A DNA stretch of 32,084 bases from Streptomyces milbemycinicus (lineage in GTDB: Bacteria > Actinomycetota > Actinomycetes > Streptomycetales > Streptomycetaceae), in the NCBI RefSeq assembly GCF_002154605.1, contig NZ_MUNE01000396.1:1-32084 (forward strand). Direction: 5' to 3'. Made by a program: the position numbers and the translations under genes. This document shows positions 1-7,467 of the stretch, piece by piece. Within the stretch, counting starts at the first letter, position 1. Every line of letters starts with the position of its first letter. The notes beneath the pieces are model-generated. The model did no database searches. It saw only the letters and a program-made list of their open reading frames with translations, and was not told the DNA's origin.

Positions 1-259
1 ACCGGGAGCAGGGGACGGGCCCGTCCCCGGCTCCGGGCACCAGCCCTGCCGCAGTCCCGGCCCCGGGCCCGTCCCCTGCTCCCGGTCCCACCGCGGTCCC
101 GGCGCCGGACCCAGCCCCTGCCCTCGGCCCGGTCGCGGTTCCGTACCCGGACCCTGTCCCTGGCCCTGCCGCGGTCCCGGCGCCAACCACACCCCCAGCC
201 CCAGCCGCGCCCCGATCCGGGCCCGACACCGGCTCCCGGCCCTTTCGCGAGCCGACCAT
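1..259 (-). CDS. Partial N-terminus of a probable DprA/Smf protein (Gly/Ala/Pro-rich leader)
   Basis: An open minus-strand frame starts with ATG at 259-257, overlapping the comM stop as ATGA, and stays open to the window edge (86 codons). The visible part begins MVGSRKGREPVSG and is then almost wholly Gly, Ala, Pro and Thr, with repeated GAGTA-like and GDGPGAG-like units. No folded domain can be seen. In Streptomyces the gene after comM is normally dprA, which encodes the RecA-loading, ssDNA-binding protein of DNA uptake and recombination; that identity is inferred from order only. No TTA, CTA or TCA triplet occurs between 1 and 256, so openness alone is weak evidence in such GC-rich DNA. The true start may lie outside the window and this stretch could be non-coding low-complexity sequence. 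Confidence 0.45.
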   Translation of the reverse strand, partial: MVGSRKGREPVSGPDRGAAGAGGVVGAGTAAGPGTGSGYGTATGPRAGAGSGAGTAVGPGAGDGPGAGTAAGLVPGAGDGPVPCSR

Positions 260-1884
260 CAGAACCCCACCGCCCCGGCCGGGACGCCACGGCTGACGCC
301 GGTGCGCAGTTGCAGCGCCTGCGCCACGTCCTCGGCCTCCGGCCGGTCGTGGCCCGCCAGGTCCGCGACGGTCCAGGCGACCCGCAGCACACGGTCGAGA
401 CCACGGGCGGTCAGCAGCCCGCGCTCCATATCGCGCTCGGCCTCGCGCAGCGCCCCGGGGCTGGCATACCAGCGGGTGCGCAGCTCATGGCCCGGCACCT
501 CGCTATTGGTAAGCCAGGGGGTGTCGGTGTAGCGCGCGGCGGCGCGCTCCCGCGCCTCGCGCACCCGGGCCGCGACGACCGCGGTCCTCTCCCCGACGCC
601 CGGGGCCCCGGTGAGCTCGGCCCGGCTGACCGCCTCGACCCGGACCCGCAGGTCCACCCGGTCCAGCAGCGGCCCGGAGAGCCGCGCCTGGTAGCGGCGG
701 ACCATCACGGGCGAGCAGTCGCAGCCGTCGCCGATATACGAGTGGCGCCCACAGGGGCATGGGTTGGCGGCCAGCAGAAGCAGAAAGCGCGCGGGCATGC
801 GCACCATGCCGGCCGAGCGGGCCACCACCACATGGCCGGACTCCAGGGGCTGGCGCAGCGCGTCGAGCACCTGGGCGCTGAATTCGGGCGCCTCGTCCAA
901 GAAGAGCACGCCCCGGTGCGCGAGCGAGACCGCGCCCGGCCTCGGCAGCCCGTTTCCCCCGCCCACCAGGGCGGCCATGGTGGCCGAGTGGTGCGGTGCG
1001 CAGTACGGCGGAGCGGCCACCAGCGGCTGGCCGGGCGGGAGGATCCCGGCCACCGAGTGGACGGCGGTCACCTCCAGGGACTCCCGCCGGGTGAGCGGGG
1101 GCAGCAGACCGGGAAGCCGCTCGGCGAGCATGGTCTTGCCCGCGCCGGGCGGGCCGGCCAGGAAGAGATGGTGGCTCCCGGCCGCGGCGACCTCCAGGGC
1201 CTTGCGGGCGGCCCGCTGACCGGCGACCTCGGCCAGGTCGGGGCGGCGGTCGGCGGCCGCCCCCGCGTCGGCCGCCACGCCGACGCCCATGCCCGCGCCC
1301 ACCAAGCTCAGCCCGGCGAGCATCGGGTCGGGGCGGCCTTCCTCGGGCAGCTCCTCCTCTTCGGGCACCGGTGCGTCCGTCAACACGGCGATCAGCTGAC
1401 GCAGGGTCCGCACACCGAGCACCGAGACATCCGGCACCAGGGACGCCTCGGCCGCCGTCTGCTCCGGGACGACCACCTGCCGGTATCCGGCCTCAGCGGC
1501 GGCGAGCACCGCGGGCAGCACCCCGCGCACCGGGCGGACCCGGCCGTCCAGTCCGAGCTCGCCGATCATCATCAGGTCGGCCATGGCGCGTGGGTCGATG
1601 CGCTCGGCGGCCCCGAGCACCGCGCAGGCCACGGCCAGGTCGAAGCCGCTGCCTCCCTTGGGGACGGACGCCGGGCTGAGCCCCACCGTGAGCTTTTTCT
1701 GCGGCCAGTCGGCGCCGGAGTTCACGACGGCCGCGCGGACCCGGTCCCGGCTCTCGACCAGGCTCTTGTCGGGCAGCCCGACCAGCGTGAAGGTGGCGAC
1801 GCCCGGCTCCAGATCGGCCTGGACCTCCACCACCACGCCCTCGACCCCGACCAGGGCGACCGAGCAGGTGCGGGCGAACCCCAT
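259..1884 (-). CDS. comM: ComM/YifB-family AAA+ ATPase (Mg-chelatase-like)
   Basis: This 541-residue protein belongs to the YifB/ComM family. In naturally competent bacteria ComM is a hexameric helicase promoting branch migration during integration of foreign DNA; its role in Streptomyces is not established. Residues 1-165 form the ChlI-type N-terminal domain (VGLPDKSLVESRDRVRAA near 35-52, GLSPASVPKGGSGFDL near 68-83). The AAA+ core has Walker A GPPGAGKT (244-251) and Walker B VLFLDE (326-331). The family signature NPCPCG is at 374-379, and a C-terminal Mg-chelatase domain follows. Residues about 171-216 are an acidic then Gly/Ala-rich linker. The ATG at 1884 overlaps the yraN stop as ATGA, and the stop overlaps the next ATG in the same way, so this sits in a tightly coupled yraN-comM-(dprA) operon. 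Confidence 0.95.
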   Translation of the reverse strand: MGFARTCSVALVGVEGVVVEVQADLEPGVATFTLVGLPDKSLVESRDRVRAAVVNSGADWPQKKLTVGLSPASVPKGGSGFDLAVACAVLGAAERIDPRAMADLMMIGELGLDGRVRPVRGVLPAVLAAAEAGYRQVVVPEQTAAEASLVPDVSVLGVRTLRQLIAVLTDAPVPEEEELPEEGRPDPMLAGLSLVGAGMGVGVAADAGAAADRRPDLAEVAGQRAARKALEVAAAGSHHLFLAGPPGAGKTMLAERLPGLLPPLTRRESLEVTAVHSVAGILPPGQPLVAAPPYCAPHHSATMAALVGGGNGLPRPGAVSLAHRGVLFLDEAPEFSAQVLDALRQPLESGHVVVARSAGMVRMPARFLLLLAANPCPCGRHSYIGDGCDCSPVMVRRYQARLSGPLLDRVDLRVRVEAVSRAELTGAPGVGERTAVVAARVREARERAAARYTDTPWLTNSEVPGHELRTRWYASPGALREAERDMERGLLTARGLDRVLRVAWTVADLAGHDRPEAEDVAQALQLRTGVSRGVPAGAVGF

Positions 1885-2243
1885 CAGGCCACCCCCCGCA
1901 CATGCTCGACCACCGGCGCGCCGCGCTCGGGCAGCACCACGCCGATCAGATCGATCCGCACCCCGCCCGGCGGCGGGCCGCCGTGCCGCTCCAGCCAGCG
2001 CTCGGCCAGCCGCCGCAGCCGGTCGGCCTTGCCGGGGGTGACGGCCGCCATCGGGTGTTCATAGCCGCCGAGGCGGCGCGTCTTGACCTCGCACACCACC
2101 AGCGCCCCGGCGTCCAGGGCGACGATGTCGATCTCTCCGTCCCGGCACCGCCAGTTCCGCTCCACGACGGTCATCCCGGCCTCGGACAGCCGGCGCACCG
2201 CCAGATCCTCGCCGTAGCGTCCGAGCGCTCCTCGGGCGTTCAT
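1884..2243 (-). CDS. yraN: YraN/UPF0102 family endonuclease-like protein
   Basis: A 119-residue member of the UPF0102 (YraN) family, which has a restriction-endonuclease-like fold. The characteristic residues are visible: GxxGEDLAV near 8-15, the [10 protein letters not shown] core near 35-44, and the EVKTR motif near 52-56. These are the positions expected for a PD-(D/E)xK-type nuclease centre. The biological function is not well defined. It stands next to comM, and usually dprA, in many bacteria, which suggests a link to DNA processing; that link is inference. The ATG at 2243 is preceded by GGAGG about 8 bases upstream, which supports this start. The stop overlaps the comM ATG. Confidence 0.93.
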   Translation of the reverse strand: MNARGALGRYGEDLAVRRLSEAGMTVVERNWRCRDGEIDIVALDAGALVVCEVKTRRLGGYEHPMAAVTPGKADRLRRLAERWLERHGGPPPGGVRIDLIGVVLPERGAPVVEHVRGVA

Positions 2244-2298
2244 TCGGCACCACCTCCGGCACCGACTGTGACGGCTCGGCGCCGGATTATTGGATCTT

Positions 2299-2325
2299 TG
2301 TGGACAACCGACCGGTTGTGGACAA
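2299..2325 (-). promoter_or_regulatory. Pair of DnaA boxes (TTGTCCACA x2)
   Basis: Two copies of TGTGGACAA on the plus strand (2299-2307 and 2317-2325) read TTGTCCACA on the minus strand. This is the preferred DnaA box of high-GC actinobacteria. They are direct repeats with an 18-bp period and both extend to TTGTCCACAA. Next to them on the yraN side is a short AT-richer patch (2286-2298). They sit between the DUF2469 stop (2327) and the yraN start (2243), so a DnaA-responsive yraN-comM promoter or a DnaA-titration site are both possible. The match to the consensus is seen directly; function is inferred. Confidence 0.6.
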
Positions 2326-2326
2326 C

Positions 2327-2635
2327 TCAGCCACTCGGAAGGTCGAGATCGCTCTTGTTCAGCTCCTCAATGTTCACGTCCTTGAACGTCAGGACGCGCA
2401 CCTGCTTCACGAAGCGGGCCGGTCGATACATGTCCCAGACCCAGGCGTCGGCCATGGAGACCTCAAAGAACACCTCACCCTGCACCGAGTGCACCTGCAT
2501 CTCGTAGTCATTGGTGAGATAGAAACGCCGTTCAGTCTCGATCACATATTTGAACAGACCGACGACATCGCGGTACTCCCGGTAGAGCTTCAGCTCCATC
2601 TCGGTCTCGTACTTCTCGAGGTCCTCGGCGCTCAT
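2327..2635 (-). CDS. DUF2469 family protein
   Basis: A 102-residue acidic protein beginning [20 protein letters not shown], a highly conserved actinobacterial family (DUF2469) of unknown function. The frame opens 11 codons earlier at 2668. ATG at 2635 is chosen because the family starts at [10 protein letters not shown] and an AAGGGGA element lies about 8 bases upstream. The conserved block [20 protein letters not shown] is present near residues 28-47, and the rest is aromatic-rich ([18 protein letters not shown]). No signal peptide or membrane segment is visible. It lies between the Nudix gene and yraN on the same strand, an order seen widely in Streptomyces. Confidence 0.93.
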   Translation of the reverse strand: MSAEDLEKYETEMELKLYREYRDVVGLFKYVIETERRFYLTNDYEMQVHSVQGEVFFEVSMADAWVWDMYRPARFVKQVRVLTFKDVNIEELNKSDLDLPSG

Positions 2636-2674
2636 GGCATGTTCCCCTTCAGCCGTGCGTCCCCCCATTGTGCG

Positions 2675-3190
2675 TCAGACGCGCTCAGTCTCCAGGATCA
2701 CCGGCACAGTCGGGGGTCCCTCGTCGAGCAGCCTACGCAACAGCCCCACAAGCTGTGACGGGTACACCGGCTCTCGTACCGCCGCCAGCTCCTCGAGCGT
2801 CCACCACCGCAGCCCCGTGACGCTGCGCCGCTCCAGCTCGGTCGCGCCGCCGGTCCACGTCGCGGTCTGCTCCGTACGGGCCAGGTAGTACCACTCGTCC
2901 TGATGCCAGCGGCGCCCGTCGAACGGGAAGGAGCACACCCGCCGCCACACCACGGGCCCCAGCTCCACCTGTGTGATCCCGGTCTCCTCCGCCAGCTCCC
3001 GGCGCGCCGCCTGTTCCCGGCTCTCATCGCCCTCCAGCCCGCCGCCGGGGGTGAACCACCAGGTCGTCGACGGGTCCTCGGGCTCGAAGCCGTGTATCAG
3101 CAGAATCCTGTCGTGCGGGTCGAGCAGGACCACCCGGGCGACCTTCCGCAGGTCCTCGCCCCGGCCCTCCGCGCCCGTCCCCTCAGACAC
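2675..3190 (-). CDS. Nudix hydrolase
   Basis: A 171-residue Nudix hydrolase, an enzyme class cleaving nucleoside diphosphates linked to another moiety. The Nudix box fits GX5EX7REUXEEXGU exactly at residues 50-72: G50, E56, R64-E65-L66, E68-E69, G71-I72. The strand before it (ARVVLLDPHDRILLIHGF) and the WWFTPGGG segment are typical of the fold. The substrate cannot be told from sequence. The start is GTG at 3190, inside the end of sipZ (8-base overlap), so translation is probably coupled to the signal-peptidase genes. It is cytoplasmic, with no signal or membrane segment. Confidence 0.93.
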   Translation of the reverse strand: MSEGTGAEGRGEDLRKVARVVLLDPHDRILLIHGFEPEDPSTTWWFTPGGGLEGDESREQAARRELAEETGITQVELGPVVWRRVCSFPFDGRRWHQDEWYYLARTEQTATWTGGATELERRSVTGLRWWTLEELAAVREPVYPSQLVGLLRRLLDEGPPTVPVILETERV

Positions 3191-3950
3191 CGGTCGCCAC
3201 CTCCGTCGTCTTCCCGCGCCGCCCCTCGCCCCGTTTGCCGCCGCGCCCGATCCGGCGCGCCAGCGGCCCGTACGCCGCGCCGCCCATGATGAGCACCGCG
3301 CCGACCACGGCGGAGATCAGGATGAGTCGCAGCGGCCCCGGCTGTGAGACGCCGCCCGGCAGCGCCTTGAAGGCTTCCGGCCGCTCCAGCATCCCCAGGT
3401 CCGGCGGCCAGGCCGTGGCGTCCACCCGCCCGCTCACCGCGCCGCGCGAGACAGCCCCGTCCGCACCGTCGGACAGATGCACACGGGAGTCCAGGGAGTC
3501 GTTGCGGTGGTCGCCCAGCAGGAACAACTTCCCCTTGGGCACCGTCGCCGAGAAGACGGTGGGCGAGGCCGGTCCCTTGGTGTGCAGATACGGTTCGTCG
3601 AGGGGCTTGCCGTTCAGCGTCAGCCGACCCTGCTTGTCACAGCACGCGACCGTGTCCCCGCCGACGCCGACGACCCGCTTCACCATCGGCAGATCGCCCC
3701 AGACCGAGTCCTTGAAGACAACCACGTCGCCACGGCGCACCTCGTCGCCCTCTATTCGCTCCGCCAGCACGCGGTCGCCCCGGCCGATGGTCGGTGCCAT
3801 CGAATCGGTCGGGACGGTGTACGGCTTGTAGACCACCGCACCCCAGACGAACGACCCCAGGAAGAGCACACAGCCGACGGCGACCGCCACCCCGGACAGG
3901 ACGCTCCCAAGCCCTCTGCCGCCCCCTCCGACCTGCCGGGCTCCGCTCAT
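3183..3950 (-). CDS. sipZ: Type I signal peptidase SipZ-like
   Basis: A 255-residue type I (LepB-family) signal peptidase, which removes signal peptides from Sec and Tat exported proteins on the outer face of the membrane. One membrane segment spans about residues 18-40, just before the catalytic serine Ser50 in VPTDSM. The general base is Lys91 in PMVKRVVGVGGDTV. Box E is GDHRNDSLDSR (146-156). A second hydrophobic segment spans about 207-228 near the C-terminus, followed by a basic tail. A double cysteine follows box D (ACCDKQGR). ATG at 3950 has an AGGAG element 7 bases upstream. This is the last of four consecutive signal-peptidase genes; the Z name rests on position relative to the S. 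coelicolor/S. lividans cluster. Confidence 0.9.
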   Translation of the reverse strand: MSGARQVGGGGRGLGSVLSGVAVAVGCVLFLGSFVWGAVVYKPYTVPTDSMAPTIGRGDRVLAERIEGDEVRRGDVVVFKDSVWGDLPMVKRVVGVGGDTVACCDKQGRLTLNGKPLDEPYLHTKGPASPTVFSATVPKGKLFLLGDHRNDSLDSRVHLSDGADGAVSRGAVSGRVDATAWPPDLGMLERPEAFKALPGGVSQPGPLRLILISAVVGAVLIMGGAAYGPLARRIGRGGKRGEGRRGKTTEVATGV

Positions 3951-4034
3951 TCCAGTGCTCCTGCCTCACGTAGCAGACGTCGATCAGGTCCCGGGCACCC
4001 CAGGTCGTCAGCACCCTACCCGGCGGTACGGATC

Positions 4035-5228
4035 TCAGGCAGCCGTCCCGCGCGCCTTGCGGACGAGCCTGCGGCGGCGCCACAGAACGATCGGGACCGC
4101 GCCCGCGAACCCGAGCGCCGAGGGGGCCATGGATGCCGCGGCGCTCAGCCCCGGCTGGTCGAAGGTGCCGCGGACGGAGAGGGTCGACCAGCGGTCGATC
4201 GGCCACGCGACCACGATGGCCCGCCCGACGACCTTGTCCACCGAGACCGTGCCATTGTCCAGATTCTGGTGCCAGCGCGAGTCCAGCGAGTCCTGGCGGT
4301 GGTCGCCCATCACCCAGATCCGGCCCTTGGGCACCTTGATCGGGCCGAACGGCTTGTCGTCGCAGGGCGTGTTCCCAGGGAAGATGTAATTCTTCTCGTC
4401 CAGCGCCTTGCCGTTGACCTTGACCGGTCCGCCCTTCTGGCATTCGACCGTGTCCCCGCCGACCGCGATGACCCGCTTGATCAGGTCCTTCTCCTCCGCG
4501 GACGGCATCAGGCCGATAAAGCTGAGCACCCGCTGAACGCCCTTGGCGAGCGGGCCCGAGTCGGACTGCTGGGTCTCGCCGCCGAGCCAGCCGCCCGGGT
4601 CGTGGAAGACGACGACCTCGCCGCGCTCCGGCTCGGCGCCGAACCACGGGGTCAGCTTGTCCACCAGCACCCGGTCGCCGCGCTGCAGCGTGTTCTGCAT
4701 GGAGTCGGAGGGGATGGAGAACGCCTGCACCAGGAACGTCTTGATCAGCAGGGCGAGCAGCAGCGCGATGCCGACGAGGATCGGCAGCTCTCTCCAGAAC
4801 GAGCGCGTCTTCTTGGCGCCGTCCTTGGCACCGCCCTCGTCCTTGGCGCTGTTCTCCCCGTCCTCGTCCTCGCCGTCCTTGTCCTTGTCGGGCTCGTCAC
4901 CCGCCCGGCCCTCGGCGCCAGGAGGGTCCGAGGGATCCGGGGAATCCGAGGAGCCGGCGGAGGCCGAGGAGCCCGGCTTGCCGAAGGAGACGGGAGACTC
5001 AGCGGAGCCCGGAACGTCAGCGGAGCCGGGAGCGGCCGGTGAACCGCCCTGGGGGGCGGCCGCGGCGTCCGTCGTACCGGAGCCCCCTGGCGCCTCGAAC
5101 GTCTCGGGGGCCCCGCCCGTAGGCGCATCGGCCGCGCGCGCCCCGTTCACCGGTGGCTCTCCGCTCCCCCCCGGTTGCCTCTCGGGCTCTTCGTGACCGG
5201 ATCGAGCGCCGACCGCCAAGTCCCCCAC
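4035..5228 (-). CDS. sipY: Type I signal peptidase SipY-like, long disordered N-terminus
   Basis: A 397-residue type I signal peptidase. Residues 1-140 are a disordered Gly/Pro/Ser/Asp-rich, acidic cytoplasmic extension. A membrane segment follows at about 147-169, then catalytic Ser176 (SIPSDSM) and Lys251 (DLIKRVIAVGGDTV). Box E is GDHRQDSLDSR, and a second hydrophobic segment lies near 362-383 before a basic end. The frame is open to a GTG at 5234, but GAGGA at 5235-5239 abuts that codon; it is correctly spaced (6 bases) for the GTG at 5228, which is chosen. Unlike its three neighbours it lacks the CCDK double cysteine and has ECQKGG instead. The first 200 or so bases overlap the end of the sipX frame. 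Confidence 0.9.
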   Translation of the reverse strand: MGDLAVGARSGHEEPERQPGGSGEPPVNGARAADAPTGGAPETFEAPGGSGTTDAAAAPQGGSPAAPGSADVPGSAESPVSFGKPGSSASAGSSDSPDPSDPPGAEGRAGDEPDKDKDGEDEDGENSAKDEGGAKDGAKKTRSFWRELPILVGIALLLALLIKTFLVQAFSIPSDSMQNTLQRGDRVLVDKLTPWFGAEPERGEVVVFHDPGGWLGGETQQSDSGPLAKGVQRVLSFIGLMPSAEEKDLIKRVIAVGGDTVECQKGGPVKVNGKALDEKNYIFPGNTPCDDKPFGPIKVPKGRIWVMGDHRQDSLDSRWHQNLDNGTVSVDKVVGRAIVVAWPIDRWSTLSVRGTFDQPGLSAAASMAPSALGFAGAVPIVLWRRRRLVRKARGTAA

Positions 5229-6276
5229 ATTCACTCCTCACGCCGCGCTGCCGCCCACGCCACGAACGGCGCAGGCCCACCACTCCCATAACGAGCGGGA
5301 GTTCCGCAGGGGTCGGGAGCTGGACCAACCCTTGCTGGTCCGAGGACAGCCTATGCGGCGAGCCGCGTGCCTGCGTCGCCCCGCTCGGCGCGTCCTTCAC
5401 TGAGGCATATGTCTCAGGTTCGTCCAGGCTCTGCCAATGACCGAAGGGCCACGCGATCACGATCGCCCGGCCGACGACCAGGTCGTCCGAGACCGTTCCC
5501 TGGTCAGGCTCGTCCAGATGGACCCGCGAGTCCGCCGAATTGGCCCGGTGATCGCCCATCACAAAGATCCGCCCCTGAGGGACAGTCACCTTGAACCGGC
5601 GCTCCGAGGGCACATTACCCGGGTGCAGATACGGCTCGTTCAGCGGCGTGCCGTTGACCGTCACCCGACCGTCTTTGTCACAGCAGGCGACCGTATCGCC
5701 GCCGACCCCGACCACCCGCTTGATCAGATCCTGCTCGTTCGAGGACGGAAGCAGTCCGATCCAGGTCAGGAACTGCTTGGCCTGCTTGATGACGACCGGA
5801 TCTTCCTTAGGCGGCTTCCGCTCGTCCTCGAGCCAGCCTCCGGGGTCCTTGAACACCACCACATCGCCGCGCGACGGCTTCGAGCCGAACCACGGTGTGA
5901 GTTTGTCCACCAGCACCCGGTCGCCGATCCTGATCGTCTGCTCCATCGAGCCCGACGGGATCACAAACGCCTGGACCAGAAAGGTCTTGAGCACCAGGGC
6001 GATCACCAGCGCCACGCCGATCAGGATCGGGATCTCCTTCATGGCCGAACGGCGCCGCCTGCGCTTGATACGGCGCTGGACCTTGCGCCGCTCCGCACGA
6101 CCGCCCAGACGCGGCCCCGTACGCGGCGCGTCCGCACTGTGCACGGGGCCCGAGCCGGGGATGTAGCCAGGACTGCCGGGGCCCGAGCCCAGGTGGCCCG
6201 AGCCCGGACGGCCGGAACCCAGGCGGCCGGGGCCGGGGCGGCGGGTCCCGTGCCGGGACCGTCCGCGGTTACCCAT
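5017..6276 (-). CDS. sipX: Type I signal peptidase SipX-like with C-terminal overlap into sipY
   Basis: A 419-codon frame encoding a type I signal peptidase. Residues 1-60 are Gly/Pro/Ser-rich, 61-77 form a very basic Arg patch, and one membrane segment spans about 81-103. Catalytic Ser110 lies in VIPSGSM and Lys186 in DLIKRVVGVGGDTV. Box E is GDHRANSADSR (241-251), and the peptidase fold ends near 285. A weakly hydrophobic stretch at about 325-336 could be a second membrane contact. Residues about 345-419 are an Arg/Gly-rich tail translated from the same DNA as the sipY N-terminus; no stop is met until 5017. Whether this tail exists in the cell is uncertain. ATG at 6276 overlaps the sipW stop by 8 bases (ATGGGTAA). 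Confidence 0.87.
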   Translation of the reverse strand: MGNRGRSRHGTRRPGPGRLGSGRPGSGHLGSGPGSPGYIPGSGPVHSADAPRTGPRLGGRAERRKVQRRIKRRRRRSAMKEIPILIGVALVIALVLKTFLVQAFVIPSGSMEQTIRIGDRVLVDKLTPWFGSKPSRGDVVVFKDPGGWLEDERKPPKEDPVVIKQAKQFLTWIGLLPSSNEQDLIKRVVGVGGDTVACCDKDGRVTVNGTPLNEPYLHPGNVPSERRFKVTVPQGRIFVMGDHRANSADSRVHLDEPDQGTVSDDLVVGRAIVIAWPFGHWQSLDEPETYASVKDAPSGATQARGSPHRLSSDQQGLVQLPTPAELPLVMGVVGLRRSWRGRQRGVRSECGGLGGRRSIRSRRAREATGGERRATGERGARGRCAYGRGPRDVRGARGLRYDGRRGRPPGRFTGRSRLR

Positions 6277-7054
6277 GTGCGCCGCCCGGAGCCGGATCCG
6301 GTACGCGTCCGAAGGCCGCCGGGCGGTGCACTCCGCTCCAGCGGCCGACCGGCCAGCCGATCCAGTCGGCGCGTCCGATCACCTTGTCGACGGGGACCGT
6401 ACCTCCGCCCGGCTCGCCGAGGTGGTCCCGTGAGTCCCTGGAATCACTGCGGTGGTCCCCCATGACCCACAGCTTTCCCTCGGGCACCACGATGTCGAAC
6501 GGGACCTGTGACGGGGCATCCCCCGGAAACAGGTAGTCCTCGTCCACCGGCTTCCCGTTCACCTCGATCCTCCCCCGCTTGTCGCAGCACCTGACCCGGT
6601 CACCACCCACACCCACGACACGCTTGATGTAGTCGGTCTCGGCCGGTTCGGCCAGCCCGACCGCCGCGGCCGCGCCCCGCACCAGTGCCACCACCGGATT
6701 CTGGGACGGCTCCTTCTGGACGAAGGACCCGGTTCCGTCGAACACGATGACGTCACCGCGGCGCGGCGTATCACCGAAACGGTACGCCAGCTTGTTCACC
6801 AGGACCCGGTCTCCGGGCCGAAACGTGTTCTCCATCGATCCGCTGGGGATCAGAAAGGGCTGTACGACGAAGGCGCTCAGCAAAAGGACGAAGACGACAC
6901 AGACCGCCACGAGCACACCGACCCGCCGCCAGGGCCCGCCCCCGATCAGCCGGCCGAGCCCCCGCCGGGGACGCGAAGAGCGCGATCGCTCCTCCTGTCC
7001 CTCGTGGGAACGGGAGGAGCGATCGCGCTCTGCGAGCTGGGCGTCGGTCTCCAT
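6269..7054 (-). CDS. sipW: Type I signal peptidase SipW-like
   Basis: A 261-residue type I signal peptidase and the first gene of the four-paralogue sip cluster. Residues 1-40 are hydrophilic, rich in Arg, Ser and Glu, and a single membrane segment spans about 44-65. Catalytic Ser73 is in LIPSGSM, Lys144 in DYIKRVVGVGGDRV, and box E is GDHRSDSRDSR (199-209). No C-terminal membrane segment is visible, unlike SipY and SipZ. A CCDK double cysteine is present (157-160). The first 26 codons contain a 19-bp perfect inverted repeat (6977-6995/7013-7031), which is also why ERDRSS and EERSRSS look repetitive. The ribosome-binding site at ATG 7054 is weak. The gene starts 62 bases after the rplS stop. 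Confidence 0.92.
   Translation of the reverse strand: METDAQLAERDRSSRSHEGQEERSRSSRPRRGLGRLIGGGPWRRVGVLVAVCVVFVLLLSAFVVQPFLIPSGSMENTFRPGDRVLVNKLAYRFGDTPRRGDVIVFDGTGSFVQKEPSQNPVVALVRGAAAAVGLAEPAETDYIKRVVGVGGDRVRCCDKRGRIEVNGKPVDEDYLFPGDAPSQVPFDIVVPEGKLWVMGDHRSDSRDSRDHLGEPGGGTVPVDKVIGRADWIGWPVGRWSGVHRPAAFGRVPDPAPGGAHG
6977..7031. repeat. 19-bp perfect inverted repeat in the sipW 5' coding region
   Basis: Arms 6977-6995 and 7013-7031 are exact reverse complements, separated by 17 bases, and contain the palindrome GCGATCGC. On sipW mRNA this would fold into a very stable hairpin starting about 24 bases after the AUG. Confidence 0.85.
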
Positions 7055-7097
7055 CGGGCCAGAGCCTATCCGGCCCGCCTGTGCCGTCCGGCAGTAG

Positions 7098-7129
7098 CTC
7101 AGTTGTCGCGCAAAACTCAGTTGTCGCGC
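7098..7129. repeat. 14-bp direct repeat duplicating the end of rplS
   Basis: CTCAGTTGTCGCGC occurs at 7098-7111 and 7116-7129, with an 18-base period. The right copy contains the rplS stop (TGA at 7119-7117) and the preceding Arg-Asp-Asn codons; the left copy lies just downstream in the gap before sipW. Confidence 0.8.
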
Positions 7130-7467
7130 TTTTCCTTGATCTTCGCGGCCTTGCCGCGGAGGTCGCGCAGGTAGTACAGCTTGGCGCGGCGAACGTCACC
7201 GCGGGTGACGACCTCGATCTTCTCGACGATCGGGGTGTGCACCGGGAAGGTGCGCTCGACGCCGACGCTGAAGCTCACCTTGCGGACGGTGAAGCTCTCG
7301 CGCACACCAGAGCCCTGGCGGCGGATGACGACGCCCTTGAACTGCTGGACACGGGAGCGGTTGCCCTCGATGACGCGGACGTGGACGTTGACCGTGTCGC
7401 CGGGGCGGAAGGTCGGGATGTCGCTGCGCAGCGACGCGGCGTCGACAGTGTCGAGCACGTGAGACAT
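7117..7467 (-). CDS. rplS: 50S ribosomal protein L19
   Basis: This is the full 116-residue L19, beginning [20 protein letters not shown] and ending in the usual basic tail ([11 protein letters not shown]). L19 sits at the 30S-50S interface of the ribosome. Conserved blocks [20 protein letters not shown] and the [13 protein letters not shown] end are present. ATG at 7467 has GAGGAAAG upstream at suitable distance, so L19 can be translated independently. Its frame is continuous with the upstream trmD frame without any stop, so a long TrmD-L19 product is also encoded. Confidence 0.97.
   Translation of the reverse strand: MSHVLDTVDAASLRSDIPTFRPGDTVNVHVRVIEGNRSRVQQFKGVVIRRQGSGVRESFTVRKVSFSVGVERTFPVHTPIVEKIEVVTRGDVRRAKLYYLRDLRGKAAKIKEKRDN

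Noticed and set aside
310..2064. 584-codon plus-strand frame over comM
   Set aside because: Antisense shadow of comM and yraN, His/Arg/Pro/Gly-rich with no family features; typical for GC-rich DNA.
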